The translations under genes were made by a program, and so were the position numbers. Shown one piece after another: positions 36,024 to 45,393 of a DNA stretch of 64,000 bases (position 1 is its first letter; the number at the start of each line of letters is the position of its first letter). Source of the stretch: Leucobacter luti (lineage in GTDB: Bacteria > Actinomycetota > Actinomycetes > Actinomycetales > Microbacteriaceae); the NCBI RefSeq assembly GCF_019464495.1, contig NZ_CP080492.1, positions 1,612,001 through 1,676,000 on the forward strand, in the 5' to 3' direction. Under the pieces are notes generated by a model. The model saw nothing but the letters and a program-made list of their open reading frames with translations, searched no databases and was not told the origin of the DNA.

Positions 36024-38012
36024 TCAGAACCGGCCGCCACCGCCCCGCCGTCCGCCACCACCGCCGCCGCCAATGGAACCGCCACCGTTCCATCCGCCAC
36101 GAAACCCGCCTCCGCCGCCGCGTGAGCCACTCCAGCCGCCGCCTCCGGACCCGCCACCGGACCCGCCGCCGCTCAGCAGTCCGCCGAGGATGCCCCCGAG
36201 CACGGCGCCACCGAAACTCCCGTTCGAGCCGCCACCGCCACCGCCGTAGCCGCCTCCACCACCCCATCCGGAAACATCGTTCCCCGCGAGCTGATACGCG
36301 GCCCGCGCATACTGTGTTGCCGACTGGGCGTGCTGATAGGAACGTGCAGGATCGGGCTGCGCGTACTGCTCCGCGAGCTGGAGTTGACGCTGTGCCTCAG
36401 CGAGCCGTGTGCGCGCTTCGGCGCCAATAGCGCCCCGTCTGGTCTCGATGAACTGCTCGGCAGCGAGCACCTCGGCGCGCGCTGGGACCAGTGCTTCATC
36501 TCGCGCGGCCACAGCGCGGCGCGTGCGCTCCTCGGCCTCGCGCGCACTCCCAATCGCAGCATCGATCTGCACGTTCGCAGCTGCGACCGCACTGAGCGCT
36601 CGCACAGGGTCGCCCTGCGTTCCCGCGGAGAGTACCGCGTTCACCTGCTGCGCCGCTGCCTCAAGCGCCTGCCGATCGGCCTCACCGGCGCCGCCGATCA
36701 ACTGGGCCACCGTCTGCAGATCGCCCTGGAGGTCCGCCCGCGCAGCTTCAAGCTGGCGCGCGCTCTCCGCAAGCTCCGCTGCGACCAGCTCAGGTGACTT
36801 CGTCAGAGTGTTCGCCTGATCCAGCGCCGCCTCAGCTGCGCGGAGCGTGACCGCGGCCGCCGCACGTTCGCCGGCAGCGATCTCCGTTTCTGCGGACCCC
36901 ACGCAGTCGGCGACGAACCCCAGCCGCGACTCCGCTTCGCCGAGATTGTGCTGCAGCTGACCAACGACGGTCTCCGCATAGCTCGCTGCCAGCCCGGCCA
37001 CGGTCTGACGAGCCGCAGTCAACTGCTCACGCGCGCGCGGCAACGCCGCACTCAGCTGTGCAAGCACTTCGGGCGCGCGCTGCTCGACTTCCCGGAGCCG
37101 GGAGAACGACTCCGTGTGTGCGTCAAGCGATTCCTTTGCACCGGAGCAGCGATCGATGATCTCACCGAGCCATGCCCTGCGCTGCTCATCAGTGTCTGGA
37201 ACGTCATCATCGAGTTTCTGGCGTAGCTCGAACGCTGCCTGCAACTGCGCGCGAGCCTCGCCGATCGCCTCCGCAAACGGTTCCGCAGCGGCCGCCCCGA
37301 ATTGGGCCTGTGCGAACCCGAGTTCTTGCTCACTGCTGCGCACATCGTCATCGACACGCACCAACAGCGCGCTTGCCTCTGCTTCGAGATCCGCCAACGC
37401 GACCGGGGCCGCACCCTCCACGGTCTCCTTCGCGCGTTTCCGATTCCGCGCTACGATCACTCCGGTCGCAACACCACCGACCACGACGACGCCACCGATC
37501 ACTGCGACGGCTACGCCTACGCCATTCGATTCGGGGCTCAGGACAACCTGCTCGATCCCGGTGAGCGTCTCGCCGATCACCCCGGTCCAGTCGCTTTGTT
37601 TCAATGCCGGCCGCACATAGTCATCCGTGAGCTTCTTGTACTGGTCGTCCGTAATGAGATTCTGCGCTGCATTGAGATCGAACAGCCGGTCCTCGACGGC
37701 GATACTCAAGAGCACGCCGTCGTCACCGAGGAAGTTCTTCTGTGCAGTCGCGGCACCCCACGCCTCCGGATCCTCCGGCGAGCTGAAGCGATCGACATAG
37801 ACCACGAACAGTTGCACACCCTGCTCAGCAGCGAACGTACGCACCTGGGCCTCGAGCCGGTCGCGATCCGCACCGAGCACGGACTTCGTGGTGCCGTCAA
37901 TCACGTACGCGCCGGAGAACTCCGGTGGCGCGGTGGCGAATGCAGCAGACGGGGCACACCACATCAGTACGGCCAGCACTGACAGCCCGAGCATCGTAGC
38001 GACCCGCTTCAT
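36024..38012 (-). CDS. TPM-domain membrane protein with coiled coil and Gly-rich tail
   Basis: 662 residues from ATG at 38012 with GGGGGGAG upstream. Domains in order: signal peptide (1-27), TPM domain (about 30-165, with the NFLGDDGVLLSIAVEDR hallmark), one membrane segment (about 170-195), a long Ala/Glu/Gln-rich coiled-coil region (about 205-590), and a C-terminal tail of about 65 residues that is mostly Gly with Ser, Trp, Arg and Phe. TPM proteins of the YgcG type are exported and membrane-anchored; the coiled coil faces the cytoplasm, where PspA, encoded just downstream, could bind it (inference). The glycine tail may drive self-association. Confidence 0.87.
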   Translation of the reverse strand: MKRVATMLGLSVLAVLMWCAPSAAFATAPPEFSGAYVIDGTTKSVLGADRDRLEAQVRTFAAEQGVQLFVVYVDRFSSPEDPEAWGAATAQKNFLGDDGVLLSIAVEDRLFDLNAAQNLITDDQYKKLTDDYVRPALKQSDWTGVIGETLTGIEQVVLSPESNGVGVAVAVIGGVVVVGGVATGVIVARNRKRAKETVEGAAPVALADLEAEASALLVRVDDDVRSSEQELGFAQAQFGAAAAEPFAEAIGEARAQLQAAFELRQKLDDDVPDTDEQRRAWLGEIIDRCSGAKESLDAHTESFSRLREVEQRAPEVLAQLSAALPRAREQLTAARQTVAGLAASYAETVVGQLQHNLGEAESRLGFVADCVGSAETEIAAGERAAAAVTLRAAEAALDQANTLTKSPELVAAELAESARQLEAARADLQGDLQTVAQLIGGAGEADRQALEAAAQQVNAVLSAGTQGDPVRALSAVAAANVQIDAAIGSAREAEERTRRAVAARDEALVPARAEVLAAEQFIETRRGAIGAEARTRLAEAQRQLQLAEQYAQPDPARSYQHAQSATQYARAAYQLAGNDVSGWGGGGGYGGGGGGSNGSFGGAVLGGILGGLLSGGGSGGGSGGGGWSGSRGGGGGFRGGWNGGGSIGGGGGGGRRGGGGRF

Positions 38013-38184
38013 ACCGCTCCCCCCGCCGCGGCGCAATGGAGCGACGCATGGTTGTGAGCCTCAGTCTAGGAGCCAGCACATGTGCACCGCCAGTGGCAAA
38101 CCCATGGCCTGCCGCCCACTCTAAGCTGGTCACGGGGTGACCGAGCGTCGTCGGTGACAGGGACTGGGAAAGCGGGAAGTTCGC

Positions 38185-40020
38185 ATGCGCGGGAAACGGC
38201 CAAGCATCTGGGGCGACACGGGCGCGCTGCTGCGCGGGGCGCTGCAGCTGGTGCGCGCTGGCGGGGCTCGGCTCTGTGGCCTGATCCTCGTCACGCAGCT
38301 CCTGATCCTGCTTGTCGCGCTCCCGGTGATCAGCTGGCTGTTCCGCGAAGCCCTCCGCGCGAACGGCATGGCGGGATTGGATCTCGGTCAGCTGCCAGTG
38401 CGGGCTGGATTCCCGCTCACCGTCTCCCTCATCGTGGCAATCATTGTCCTCGTATTTTGGATCCTGGCGCTTCAGTTCACCGCACTCGTGGTGCTGCTGC
38501 GGTGGCCGCGCCTGAGCGGCAGACAGTACGTGCGCGAGCTCGGCCGCGTGGCGCGTGCGCTGCTGCGGCCAGCTGCCCTCCCGCTCCTCGGCTACCTATT
38601 CGTCCTCGTGCCGCTCACGGGTTTTGGTTTCACCTCTGCGCTGACCCGCGGCCTGGCTATTCCGCAGTTCATCTCCGGGGAACTGTTCAAGGCACCCGCC
38701 ACAACCGTGGGCTTTCTCCTGTTCCTGCTTGTGCTCGCCTGGCTCAACGTCCGCTTCTCGCTCACGGTGCCAGTGTTCATCCTCACAGCTGGCCGGCGCC
38801 CGCTGCGCACGAGCTGGCGGCTCACCAGCGGCCCCCGCACCTGGGCTCCCCTGGTGCTCGCCGCTACAGTCGTGCTCGCACTCGGTTCCCTGGCGGGCAG
38901 CGTGCTCGCGGCAATCGCGCTCGCTCCGACTGCCGCTGCAGACGCGCTCCTCCCTCCCGCCGCCGCTGGCACCGCGGCGGTGTCCCTCGGCATCGCGCAA
39001 GTGCTCGGTATGCTGCTGAGCGGTCTCGTGACTGCGGGAATTGCGGCGCTGCTCATCACACAGTTGCGTCGCACCGCGTCGCGTCTCCCGAAGAACGGAA
39101 CGCTGCTCCAGTACCCGGAGCCCTCGCGGGCCGGGGTTCAGGCTGCGAGCGCCCGCCAGATCGTCCCCGCCGTTCTCGCGATCGCCGTCGTCCTCGCGAT
39201 CGGCTGCAGCGCAGCGGGGTGGGGCACAATGCACCGGCTCGCGGCCGCGCCCGAGTCGCTCGTGCTGGCTCACCGCGGTTTCTCGGCGGGGGGCGTCGAG
39301 AACACACTCGGCGGGCTCGACGCAGCTGCGAGGGCTGGCGCTGATCTCGTCGAGATGGATGTCATGCAGACCAGCGATGGCGGATTTGTTGCGATGCACG
39401 ACGCACAGCTCGACCGCCTCGCTGGCCGCCCCGATGCGGTGAAGGATCTCACCCTCGCAGAACTGACCTCGATCACGGTGCGCGATGCGAACGGACACGA
39501 GGATCACATCCCGAGCTTCAGCGCGTATGTGCAACGCGCACAAGAGCTTGAAATGCCGCTGCTCATCGAGATCAAGATCGGCGGCGGCGAGACTCCCGAT
39601 CACGTCGATCGTCTCGTCGCTGAGCTGGAGGAGCTCGGCGCGCTGAACGAGAACATCTACCACTCGCTCGACGCCCCCAGCGTTGAGCGGCTCAAGCTCC
39701 TGCGCCCCGATCTCACCGTCGGGTACACCATGGCGTTTGCTGGCGGCGGAATTCCCGAGACAGTTGCTGACTTCATCGTCGTGGAGCAGTGGACCGCAAC
39801 GGCCGTCATGCAGGACGCGGCGTGGGGCGCAGGCCTCGGGTTCATGGCCTGGACCGTCAACGATGAGGCTGGCTACCGCGAACACCTCCGCCGAAACACC
39901 GACGGGATTATCACAGATGTGCCAGATCTCGTGCTCGCGGCGCGCGCTGAGATGCAGCACGGCAGCGGCATGGCGGCGATACTGTTCGACGCCCTCACCC
40001 GATTCGTCACCGTGGTGTAG
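38185..40020 (+). CDS. Membrane-anchored glycerophosphodiester phosphodiesterase
   Basis: 611 residues from ATG at 38185. Seen: an N-terminal region of about seven hydrophobic segments (about residues 25-345, GDPD membrane domain), then a GDPD catalytic domain with LVLAHRGFSAGGVENTLGG, ADLVEMDVMQTSDGGFVAMHD, LLIEIKIGGGE and the C-terminal GFMAWTVNDE. The His-Arg, Glu-x-Asp and second His of the active site are all present. It hydrolyses glycerophosphodiesters, from phospholipids or teichoic-acid-like polymers, at the outer face of the membrane. Its stop is 3 bp from the end of the convergent SRPBCC gene. Confidence 0.92.
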   Translation: MRGKRPSIWGDTGALLRGALQLVRAGGARLCGLILVTQLLILLVALPVISWLFREALRANGMAGLDLGQLPVRAGFPLTVSLIVAIIVLVFWILALQFTALVVLLRWPRLSGRQYVRELGRVARALLRPAALPLLGYLFVLVPLTGFGFTSALTRGLAIPQFISGELFKAPATTVGFLLFLLVLAWLNVRFSLTVPVFILTAGRRPLRTSWRLTSGPRTWAPLVLAATVVLALGSLAGSVLAAIALAPTAAADALLPPAAAGTAAVSLGIAQVLGMLLSGLVTAGIAALLITQLRRTASRLPKNGTLLQYPEPSRAGVQAASARQIVPAVLAIAVVLAIGCSAAGWGTMHRLAAAPESLVLAHRGFSAGGVENTLGGLDAAARAGADLVEMDVMQTSDGGFVAMHDAQLDRLAGRPDAVKDLTLAELTSITVRDANGHEDHIPSFSAYVQRAQELEMPLLIEIKIGGGETPDHVDRLVAELEELGALNENIYHSLDAPSVERLKLLRPDLTVGYTMAFAGGGIPETVADFIVVEQWTATAVMQDAAWGAGLGFMAWTVNDEAGYREHLRRNTDGIITDVPDLVLAARAEMQHGSGMAAILFDALTRFVTVV

Positions 40021-40023
40021 TGA

Positions 40024-41016
40024 TCAGACCGGCAAACCCACCTGCTCCAGCCGCGCGTAGCTCGTTTCCATACCGTCGATCATGCCGGTCGCGAGGATCA
40101 TCTCCCGGGTCTCGGTATCCGGGTACGTGATCACGAGGGTCAGGAGTGTGCCGTCGGCCTGCGGTGTGAGCGTCAGCTCGTTGAGCGTCACCGGGCTCGT
40201 GGCGCCTTCGGGATCGGAGGGTGTGGTCATCGCTTCGGTGGTGACGAGTCGCACAATGGGCTCCGCCGTGACCACTTCGCCGGTGAAGCCGAACCGGTTG
40301 CCGCCATCGGCTGCAACCCACTCGTAGCGATACCGGCTCCCCGGCGTCGGCTCGAACTCACACACCGGCATACTCCAGCCATCGGGTCCGAGCAGCCAGC
40401 GCTGCAACAGCTCAGGCTCCGTATGCGCGCGCCACACCTGCTGCGCCGTCCCATGGATGACACGAGAGATCCGAGCGCGCTCGCCATCGATGCGCTGCAG
40501 CTCGGTTACACGGCCAGCGGCAAACGCTGTGAGATCAGCGAGCACAGCGTCGATCTGGCCCATGGCCGAGCGCATACCCTCCTCCATGTGCATTTCCATC
40601 AGCTGCTCAAGCTCGGCGAGCGAGCCGAACAGGGTGGTGGTGGTGAGGCGGGAACCCAGCGCGGTCTCAGCGAAGTCGAACACCATTCGCATGCTCGGTA
40701 GCTCGGTGTTGGGCTCGCCGTCTGCACGTGCGAAGCCGTCGCGCACTTCGAACGAGCGACCATCTACAACGGATACCCACTCCCAGTACCCGCGGCTCTG
40801 ATCACCATCCGGCCCCGTCATACAGTAGTTGCTGACGCCGCCTGGAAAGGCATCGTGGCGGAGAAACGTCGCCGGATATTCCGGCGGCCCCCAGAATCGC
40901 TCGATCTGGCGCGGGTCGAGGTAGGCGTCCCAGAGCCGCCGAACAGGGACGGTGAAATCAGCGACGACCGTCAGAGTCAGCGCCTCGGTGTCTGTAGTGA
41001 CGGAGGTAATGGGCAT
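40024..41016 (-). CDS. Tandem SRPBCC (AHSA1-like) domain protein
   Basis: 330 residues. Seen: two START-like SRPBCC domains in a row, the first about residues 10-155 (LWDAYLDPRQIERFWGPPEYPATF), the second about 175-330 (VWRAHTEPELLQRWLLGPDGW). Each carries the lipid/ligand cavity pattern of the AHSA1 group. The gene follows an ArsR regulator by 11 bp in the same direction, a very common pairing in which the regulator controls the SRPBCC gene. Function is unknown; ligand binding or stress protection is likely. Confidence 0.88.
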   Translation of the reverse strand: MPITSVTTDTEALTLTVVADFTVPVRRLWDAYLDPRQIERFWGPPEYPATFLRHDAFPGGVSNYCMTGPDGDQSRGYWEWVSVVDGRSFEVRDGFARADGEPNTELPSMRMVFDFAETALGSRLTTTTLFGSLAELEQLMEMHMEEGMRSAMGQIDAVLADLTAFAAGRVTELQRIDGERARISRVIHGTAQQVWRAHTEPELLQRWLLGPDGWSMPVCEFEPTPGSRYRYEWVAADGGNRFGFTGEVVTAEPIVRLVTTEAMTTPSDPEGATSPVTLNELTLTPQADGTLLTLVITYPDTETREMILATGMIDGMETSYARLEQVGLPV

Positions 41017-41027
41017 GATCGAGCCTT

Positions 41028-41381
41028 TCAGTTCTGGTCTGGCTCGGCGAGGAATGCGTCGAGTCGATCGATTCGATTGCGCCAGGCGCGTTCAACCTGG
41101 CTGAGCAGATCCCGTGCGCGCTGAATCGTCTCGGGGTTGCCACGGATCATGCGTTCACGCCCGCGTGGAGTGCGTGCAACCAGGTCTGCCGCTTCCAACA
41201 CCGCGACGTGCTTCTGCACCGCAGCAAAAGACATGTCGTAGTCCGCCGCGAGCTCCGAGATCGAGGCCTCCGCGGTAAGCGTGCGACGTACGATGTCGCG
41301 CCGCGTCGTATCTGCAAGGGCCCGGAAGATCCGGTTCGCCTGCTCTTCTTCCACCATTTGTGCAACCATTTGGTTGCACAT
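41028..41381 (-). CDS. ArsR-family transcriptional regulator
   Basis: 117 residues from ATG at 41381, chosen because GAGG lies 4 nt upstream; ATGs at 41369 and 41357 lack a ribosome site. Seen: a winged HTH with FRALADTTRRDIVRRTL, ISELAADYDMSFAAVQKHVAVLEAADLV. No metal-binding Cys cluster is visible, so it probably senses something other than metals (SdpR-like group). A perfect 10-bp palindrome overlaps its start region and suggests autorepression. Confidence 0.9.
   Translation of the reverse strand: MCNQMVAQMVEEEQANRIFRALADTTRRDIVRRTLTAEASISELAADYDMSFAAVQKHVAVLEAADLVARTPRGRERMIRGNPETIQRARDLLSQVERAWRNRIDRLDAFLAEPDQN
41359..41380 (-). promoter_or_regulatory. Perfect palindromic operator overlapping the ArsR start region
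   Basis: TGTGCAACCA (41359-41368) and its complement TGGTTGCACA (41371-41380) flank a TT, giving a perfect 10-bp inverted repeat. It lies within the first codons of the ArsR gene, directly after its ATG at 41381. The CAACCA/TGGTTG core fits an ArsR-type operator. Confidence 0.65.
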
Positions 41382-41421
41382 TACGCCTCGCGAACGCTGC
41401 CGTCAACCCCCGCTGCGGGAG

Positions 41422-42147
41422 TTACTGGGGGTCGGTGCCCGCAGCGGGCTCCGACGTCACTGCTGCAGCCGCACTGCGCTTGGCACGCCACGAGCGGAAG
41501 GCGCGTGCCAGCTCGAACAAGATCGGGATACCGGGAATCAGTACGAGCACGATGATGAACACTTCGCTGTACTCACGCACAAACGGGATCTGGCCCAGGA
41601 AGAACCCGAGCAGCGTGACACCGACGCCCCACAGCAGGGCACCCACGGCGTTATAGACCACGAACTGGCGATACCGCATATTGCCGACGCCCGCCGCGGC
41701 TGGCACAAAGGCACGGAAGATCGGAAGGAACCTGGCGATGATGATTGCCTTCGGCCCGTGCTTCTCAAAGAACGCGTGGGTGCGCGCGACGTTCTCGGGG
41801 TTGAACAGTCGACTCTTTTCGCGGCTGAAGATCGCAGGCCCCAGTTTTCGGCCGATCATGAAGCCCATCTGATCTCCTGCAAACGCAAAGATGAAGAGCA
41901 GGATGCACGTCAGCCAGATGGGAACGTCAATGATTCCGGTTGCCGAAAACAAGCCGACGGTGAACAGTAGCGAGTCACCCGGCAGGAACGCGAGCACCAG
42001 CACGCCGGTCTCGAGGAATACGAACGCGCACGCGAGAATCAATGCTGCCCAGCCGCCTGCCTTCAGTAGCGTCTCGGGGTCAAGCCACTCGATACCGAAG
42101 AGGGCCGGGACAGTGGCCGCGGTTAGAGCAGCTAGCGTCGAGGTCAC
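41422..42147 (-). CDS. DedA-family membrane protein
   Basis: 241 residues from GTG at 42147; no clear ribosome site. Seen: the DedA/SNARE-associated fold with FLETGVLVLAFLPGDSLLF near residue 44, GDQMGFMIGRKLGPAIF, and FLPIFRAFVPAAAGVGNMRYRQF, including the conserved acidic residue and the FxRxxP-type motif. Family members are lipid flippases or support membrane potential. It precedes no obvious operon partner. Confidence 0.92.
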   Translation of the reverse strand: MTSTLAALTAATVPALFGIEWLDPETLLKAGGWAALILACAFVFLETGVLVLAFLPGDSLLFTVGLFSATGIIDVPIWLTCILLFIFAFAGDQMGFMIGRKLGPAIFSREKSRLFNPENVARTHAFFEKHGPKAIIIARFLPIFRAFVPAAAGVGNMRYRQFVVYNAVGALLWGVGVTLLGFFLGQIPFVREYSEVFIIVLVLIPGIPILFELARAFRSWRAKRSAAAAVTSEPAAGTDPQ

Positions 42148-42340
42148 GGGATAGGTCTCAGCTCTCGTTCAAGACGGATTCGGGCGGCACGCGGCGTCTC
42201 CACCCCGGCACCCGTCCAGTATGCCGCGTATCGCTGGACGTGCGCTGGTGAGGGCGGGAAGACGGACATCCCGGCGCACGCTGGAGGGGCGACAGGGGTA
42301 CGCTGGAGGGACCACGCAGTGAGAATCTGAGGGGGACCGC

Positions 42341-43000
42341 ATGACACCACCATCACCCGCTACCAGCTGGAGTCACTCACGCAGAGTCGCGGTGGCCGCA
42401 GCATGCACGGGGGCACTCACCCTCACTCTCGCGGGCTGCATCACGGTCAACGTGCCGCCCACATCCACGAGCGACTCTGGAACATCACGGCAGAGTTCAC
42501 AGCCCAGCGCAACCCAGCAGCTGGGAGACTCCGATTTCCCGGCGGCTGGCATTCCAACGCAGGTGAAATGGCCGTCAGACTGGCTCGAGGGCTTCATGGG
42601 CGAATCGGAGGGTGTCCGCGGCACGATCGTGTCAATCGATCTCGACTATGAGCGAGGCCAATGGATCTGGGAGGTCACGAGTCGGGACCCCGGCCCGAAC
42701 GCCGAACACCCTACGCGCGGCTTTGAGGCTGACCTCGCCGCAGAAACGCTCGAAGTGCTCAGCTCTCGCGAGGTGCAGCTCGACCCAGAAGAGCAGACCA
42801 AGGTCACCATCGGCATCGCCGAAGCAGCCCGACTCTCCGGAGAGAGCTCTCCGAGCCCGCGCCTGGTCGAGCTCGCACAAGACGAGGACCGCGGTGTGGC
42901 CGTGTGGGAAGCGACACTCGTGGACACTGAGACGTGGGCAGAAACCGAGCTCACGATCGACGCGAACACCGGGAACATCCTGACCCAGGAAACTGACTAG
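42341..43000 (+). CDS. Lipoprotein with PepSY-like repeats
   Basis: 219 residues from ATG at 42341 with GAGGGGGA 4 nt upstream. Seen: a lipoprotein signal with LTLAGC (Cys about residue 33), a Ser/Thr/Pro linker, and two PepSY-like segments, the second ending VWEATLVDTETWAETELTIDANTGNIL, a classic PepSY strand pattern. Such domains may inhibit proteases or bind partners at the cell surface. Function is otherwise unknown. A strong hairpin follows the stop. Confidence 0.8.
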   Translation: MTPPSPATSWSHSRRVAVAAACTGALTLTLAGCITVNVPPTSTSDSGTSRQSSQPSATQQLGDSDFPAAGIPTQVKWPSDWLEGFMGESEGVRGTIVSIDLDYERGQWIWEVTSRDPGPNAEHPTRGFEADLAAETLEVLSSREVQLDPEEQTKVTIGIAEAARLSGESSPSPRLVELAQDEDRGVAVWEATLVDTETWAETELTIDANTGNILTQETD

Positions 43001-43001
43001 C

Positions 43002-43033
43002 TGGGTGGGCCAGCGCGCACGCTGGCCCACCCA
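43002..43033. terminator. Bidirectional terminator hairpin
   Basis: TGGGTGGGCCAGCG (43002-43015) and its exact complement (43020-43033) form a 14-bp stem with a CGCA loop between the lipoprotein gene and the convergent folD. Confidence 0.8.
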
Positions 43034-43051
43034 ACACAATCGGACCGGAGA

Positions 43052-43933
43052 CTACGCGGAGGCGCGCTCCGCCATCTCGACCACATTCTTGAGGAGCAAT
43101 GCCCGCGTCATGGGCCCCACCCCTCCAGGGTTGGGAGACACCCACGCAGCGACCGCAGCGACCGAGGGGTCCACGTCACCGACGACCCGCGACTTCCCCG
43201 TCTCGGGGTCCGAGGTGCGTGAGACTCCCACATCAAGCACGATCGCGCCAGGCTTCACGTCTTCGGCGCGCACGATACCCGCGACGCCGGCGGCCGCGAC
43301 GATCACATCCGCTCGGCGCAGCTCGGCGCCAAGATCGGTGGTGCCCGTGTGCGTCAGCGTGACGGTCGCATTGAACTCCCGACGTGTCAGCAGCGGTCCA
43401 ATCGGGCGCCCCACGGTCACACCGCGACCGACAACGACGACATGCTTGCCAGCCCACGACAGGCCATTGCGCTCGACAAGCTCGATCACGCCGCGTGGTG
43501 TGCACGGCAGCGGCGAGCTGATCTCACTGTTCGCGTTCAGCACGAGCCGCCCGAGGTTCGTCGGGTGCAGGCCATCAGCATCTTTGTCAGGATCGATGCA
43601 CTCGAGAATGCGATCTGTATCGATGTGCTTCGGCAGCGGCAGTTGCACAATATAGCCCGTGCAGTCCGGATCTGCGTTCAGCTCAGCGAGGACGGCTTCA
43701 AGTTCCTCCTGTGTGACCGATTCAGGCAGCTCGCGCTTGATTGACGCGATCCCCACTTCTGCGCAGTCACGGTGCTTGCCAGCGACGTACCACTGCGAGC
43801 CGGGATCCGCTCCCACGAGCACCGTCGCGAGCCCGGGCACGATCCCGCGCTCAGCGAGCGCTGCAACGCGCACGGTCAGCTCAGCCTTGATTGTGGCCGC
43901 AGCCGCTGTGCCGTTCAGGATCTGAGCGGTCAC
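43052..43933 (-). CDS. folD: Bifunctional methylenetetrahydrofolate dehydrogenase / cyclohydrolase
   Basis: 293 residues from GTG at 43933, 4 bp after the glyA stop; upstream codons overlap glyA. Seen: [17 protein letters not shown] with the catalytic Lys, [12 protein letters not shown], the dinucleotide-binding [18 protein letters not shown] (Gly for the usual Ser after GR), and the C-terminal [17 protein letters not shown]. It converts 5,10-methylene-THF to 10-formyl-THF in the cytoplasm. Operonic with glyA, so C1 units from serine are made and oxidised together, under the ZTP riboswitch upstream. Confidence 0.96.
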   Translation of the reverse strand: MTAQILNGTAAAATIKAELTVRVAALAERGIVPGLATVLVGADPGSQWYVAGKHRDCAEVGIASIKRELPESVTQEELEAVLAELNADPDCTGYIVQLPLPKHIDTDRILECIDPDKDADGLHPTNLGRLVLNANSEISSPLPCTPRGVIELVERNGLSWAGKHVVVVGRGVTVGRPIGPLLTRREFNATVTLTHTGTTDLGAELRRADVIVAAAGVAGIVRAEDVKPGAIVLDVGVSRTSDPETGKSRVVGDVDPSVAAVAAWVSPNPGGVGPMTRALLLKNVVEMAERASA

Positions 43934-43937
43934 GCGC

Positions 43938-45221
43938 TCACCACTCCTCGAGGCCGGGGTACAGCGGGAATGCGTCGGCAAGCGCGCTGACGCGGGTGCG
44001 GAGCGCGTCCAGGTCGCCCGCCTGCTGCAGTGTCAGTGCGATGATGTCCGCCACTTCAGCGAACTCGGCATCTCCGAAGCCGCGGGTTGCGAGCGCAGGC
44101 GTGCCAATGCGCAGGCCGCTGGTCACCATCGGCGGGCGCGGGTCAAACGGCACGGAGTTGCGGTTGACGGTGATGCCAACGGCGTGCAGCGCGTCCTCCG
44201 CCTGCTGGCCGTCGAGCGCCGAGTGCCGAAGGTCCGCGAGTACCAGGTGCACATCAGTGCCGCCGGTCAGAACATCGACGCCGGCGGCCTTCGAAGCCTC
44301 GGTAGTCAATGCGGAGGCGAGCAGCTTCGCGCCCGAGAGGGTACGCGCCTGGCGGTCAGCGAACTCGTCCGTTGCTGCGAGCAGGAAGGCGGTTGCCTTT
44401 GCCGCGATGACGTGCATGAGCGGGCCGCCCTGCTGGCCGGGGAACACGTTCGAGTTGAGCTTCTTGTAGAGCTCAAGATCGTTCGTGAGGATAAAGCCTG
44501 AGCGCGGTCCACCGATGGTCTTATGCACGGTCGACGACACCACGTGTGCGTGGGGCACCGGGTTCGGGTACAGCCCGGCGGCCACGAGGCCGGCGAAGTG
44601 TGCCATATCGACCCACAGCGTGGCGCCAACCTCATCAGCGATCGCACGGAAGGCGGCGAAGTCGAGCGTGCGCGGGTACGCGGACCACCCGGCGATGATC
44701 ACCTTCGGCTTGTGCTCGAGCGCCTTCTGACGCACGACGTCCATATCTACCAGGAACGTCTCTGGATCAACCCCGTAGGAGGCAACTTTGTAGAGCTTGC
44801 CGGAGAAATTGAGCTTCATGCCGTGGGTGAGGTGCCCACCGTGGGAGAGCTCAAGGCCGAGGATCGTATCGCCGGGCTCAGCGATCGCGGAGAGCACCGC
44901 GGCGTTGGCTGAGGCGCCCGAGTGCGGCTGCACGTTCGCGTACGCCGCACCGAACAGACTCTTGGCGCGATCGCGTGCGAGGTCCTCCGCGATATCGACA
45001 TACTCGCAGCCACCGTAGTAGCGGCGGCCGGGGTAGCCCTCGGCGTACTTGTTCGTGAGCACGGAACCCTGCGCTTCGAGCACCGCACGAGGAACAAAGT
45101 TTTCGCTCGCGATCATCTCGAGCGTGCCGCGCTGGCGACCGAGTTCGTTCTGAAGCACCGCTGCGATCTCGGGATCGACCGTCTCAAGCGGCTCGTTGAA
45201 GAAAGCTGACTGGGTGGACAT
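43938..45221 (-). CDS. glyA: Serine hydroxymethyltransferase
   Basis: 427 residues from ATG at 45221 with GAGGAG 6-7 nt upstream. Seen: [20 protein letters not shown] near residue 35, [20 protein letters not shown], and the PLP-binding Lys in [14 protein letters not shown]. It converts serine plus THF to glycine plus methylene-THF. First gene of glyA-folD; a ZTP riboswitch occupies its leader. Confidence 0.97.
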   Translation of the reverse strand: MSTQSAFFNEPLETVDPEIAAVLQNELGRQRGTLEMIASENFVPRAVLEAQGSVLTNKYAEGYPGRRYYGGCEYVDIAEDLARDRAKSLFGAAYANVQPHSGASANAAVLSAIAEPGDTILGLELSHGGHLTHGMKLNFSGKLYKVASYGVDPETFLVDMDVVRQKALEHKPKVIIAGWSAYPRTLDFAAFRAIADEVGATLWVDMAHFAGLVAAGLYPNPVPHAHVVSSTVHKTIGGPRSGFILTNDLELYKKLNSNVFPGQQGGPLMHVIAAKATAFLLAATDEFADRQARTLSGAKLLASALTTEASKAAGVDVLTGGTDVHLVLADLRHSALDGQQAEDALHAVGITVNRNSVPFDPRPPMVTSGLRIGTPALATRGFGDAEFAEVADIIALTLQQAGDLDALRTRVSALADAFPLYPGLEEW

Positions 45222-45267
45222 GATGCGCTCCTCATGGTGTTCGTTCCGCGCAGGCGGAATCGGCTCC

Positions 45268-45352
45268 GGATTATGACCCAGGCGAGCGGCCATCCGTGAA
45301 GAGGTGTCGTTCCCCGATGGTGGACCATCTGTACGCCAGTCACGACCCGCTC
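45268..45352 (-). promoter_or_regulatory. ZTP (pfl) riboswitch upstream of glyA-folD
   Basis: On the minus strand the leader contains GGGTCGTGACTGGCG (45348-45334), GGTCCACCATCGGGGAA (45326-45310) and CGCTCGCCTGGGTC (to 45275), the three conserved blocks of the pfl motif in the right order. The class binds ZTP/ZMP, a signal of 10-formyl-THF shortage, and turns on folate and purine genes. A -10-like TATGCT at 45358-45353 would start the transcript at about the first conserved base. A small TTCCGC/GCGGAA hairpin (45244-45259) lies between aptamer and ribosome site and may belong to the expression platform. Confidence 0.9.
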
Positions 45353-45393
45353 AGCATAGCAGCGCGGGGCGGGAGCCGCAGCCGAGATTTCAC

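Noticed and set aside
38596..39960. 454-codon minus-strand open frame opposite the GDPD gene
   Set aside because: Long only because of high GC; the sense frame carries complete membrane and catalytic domains.
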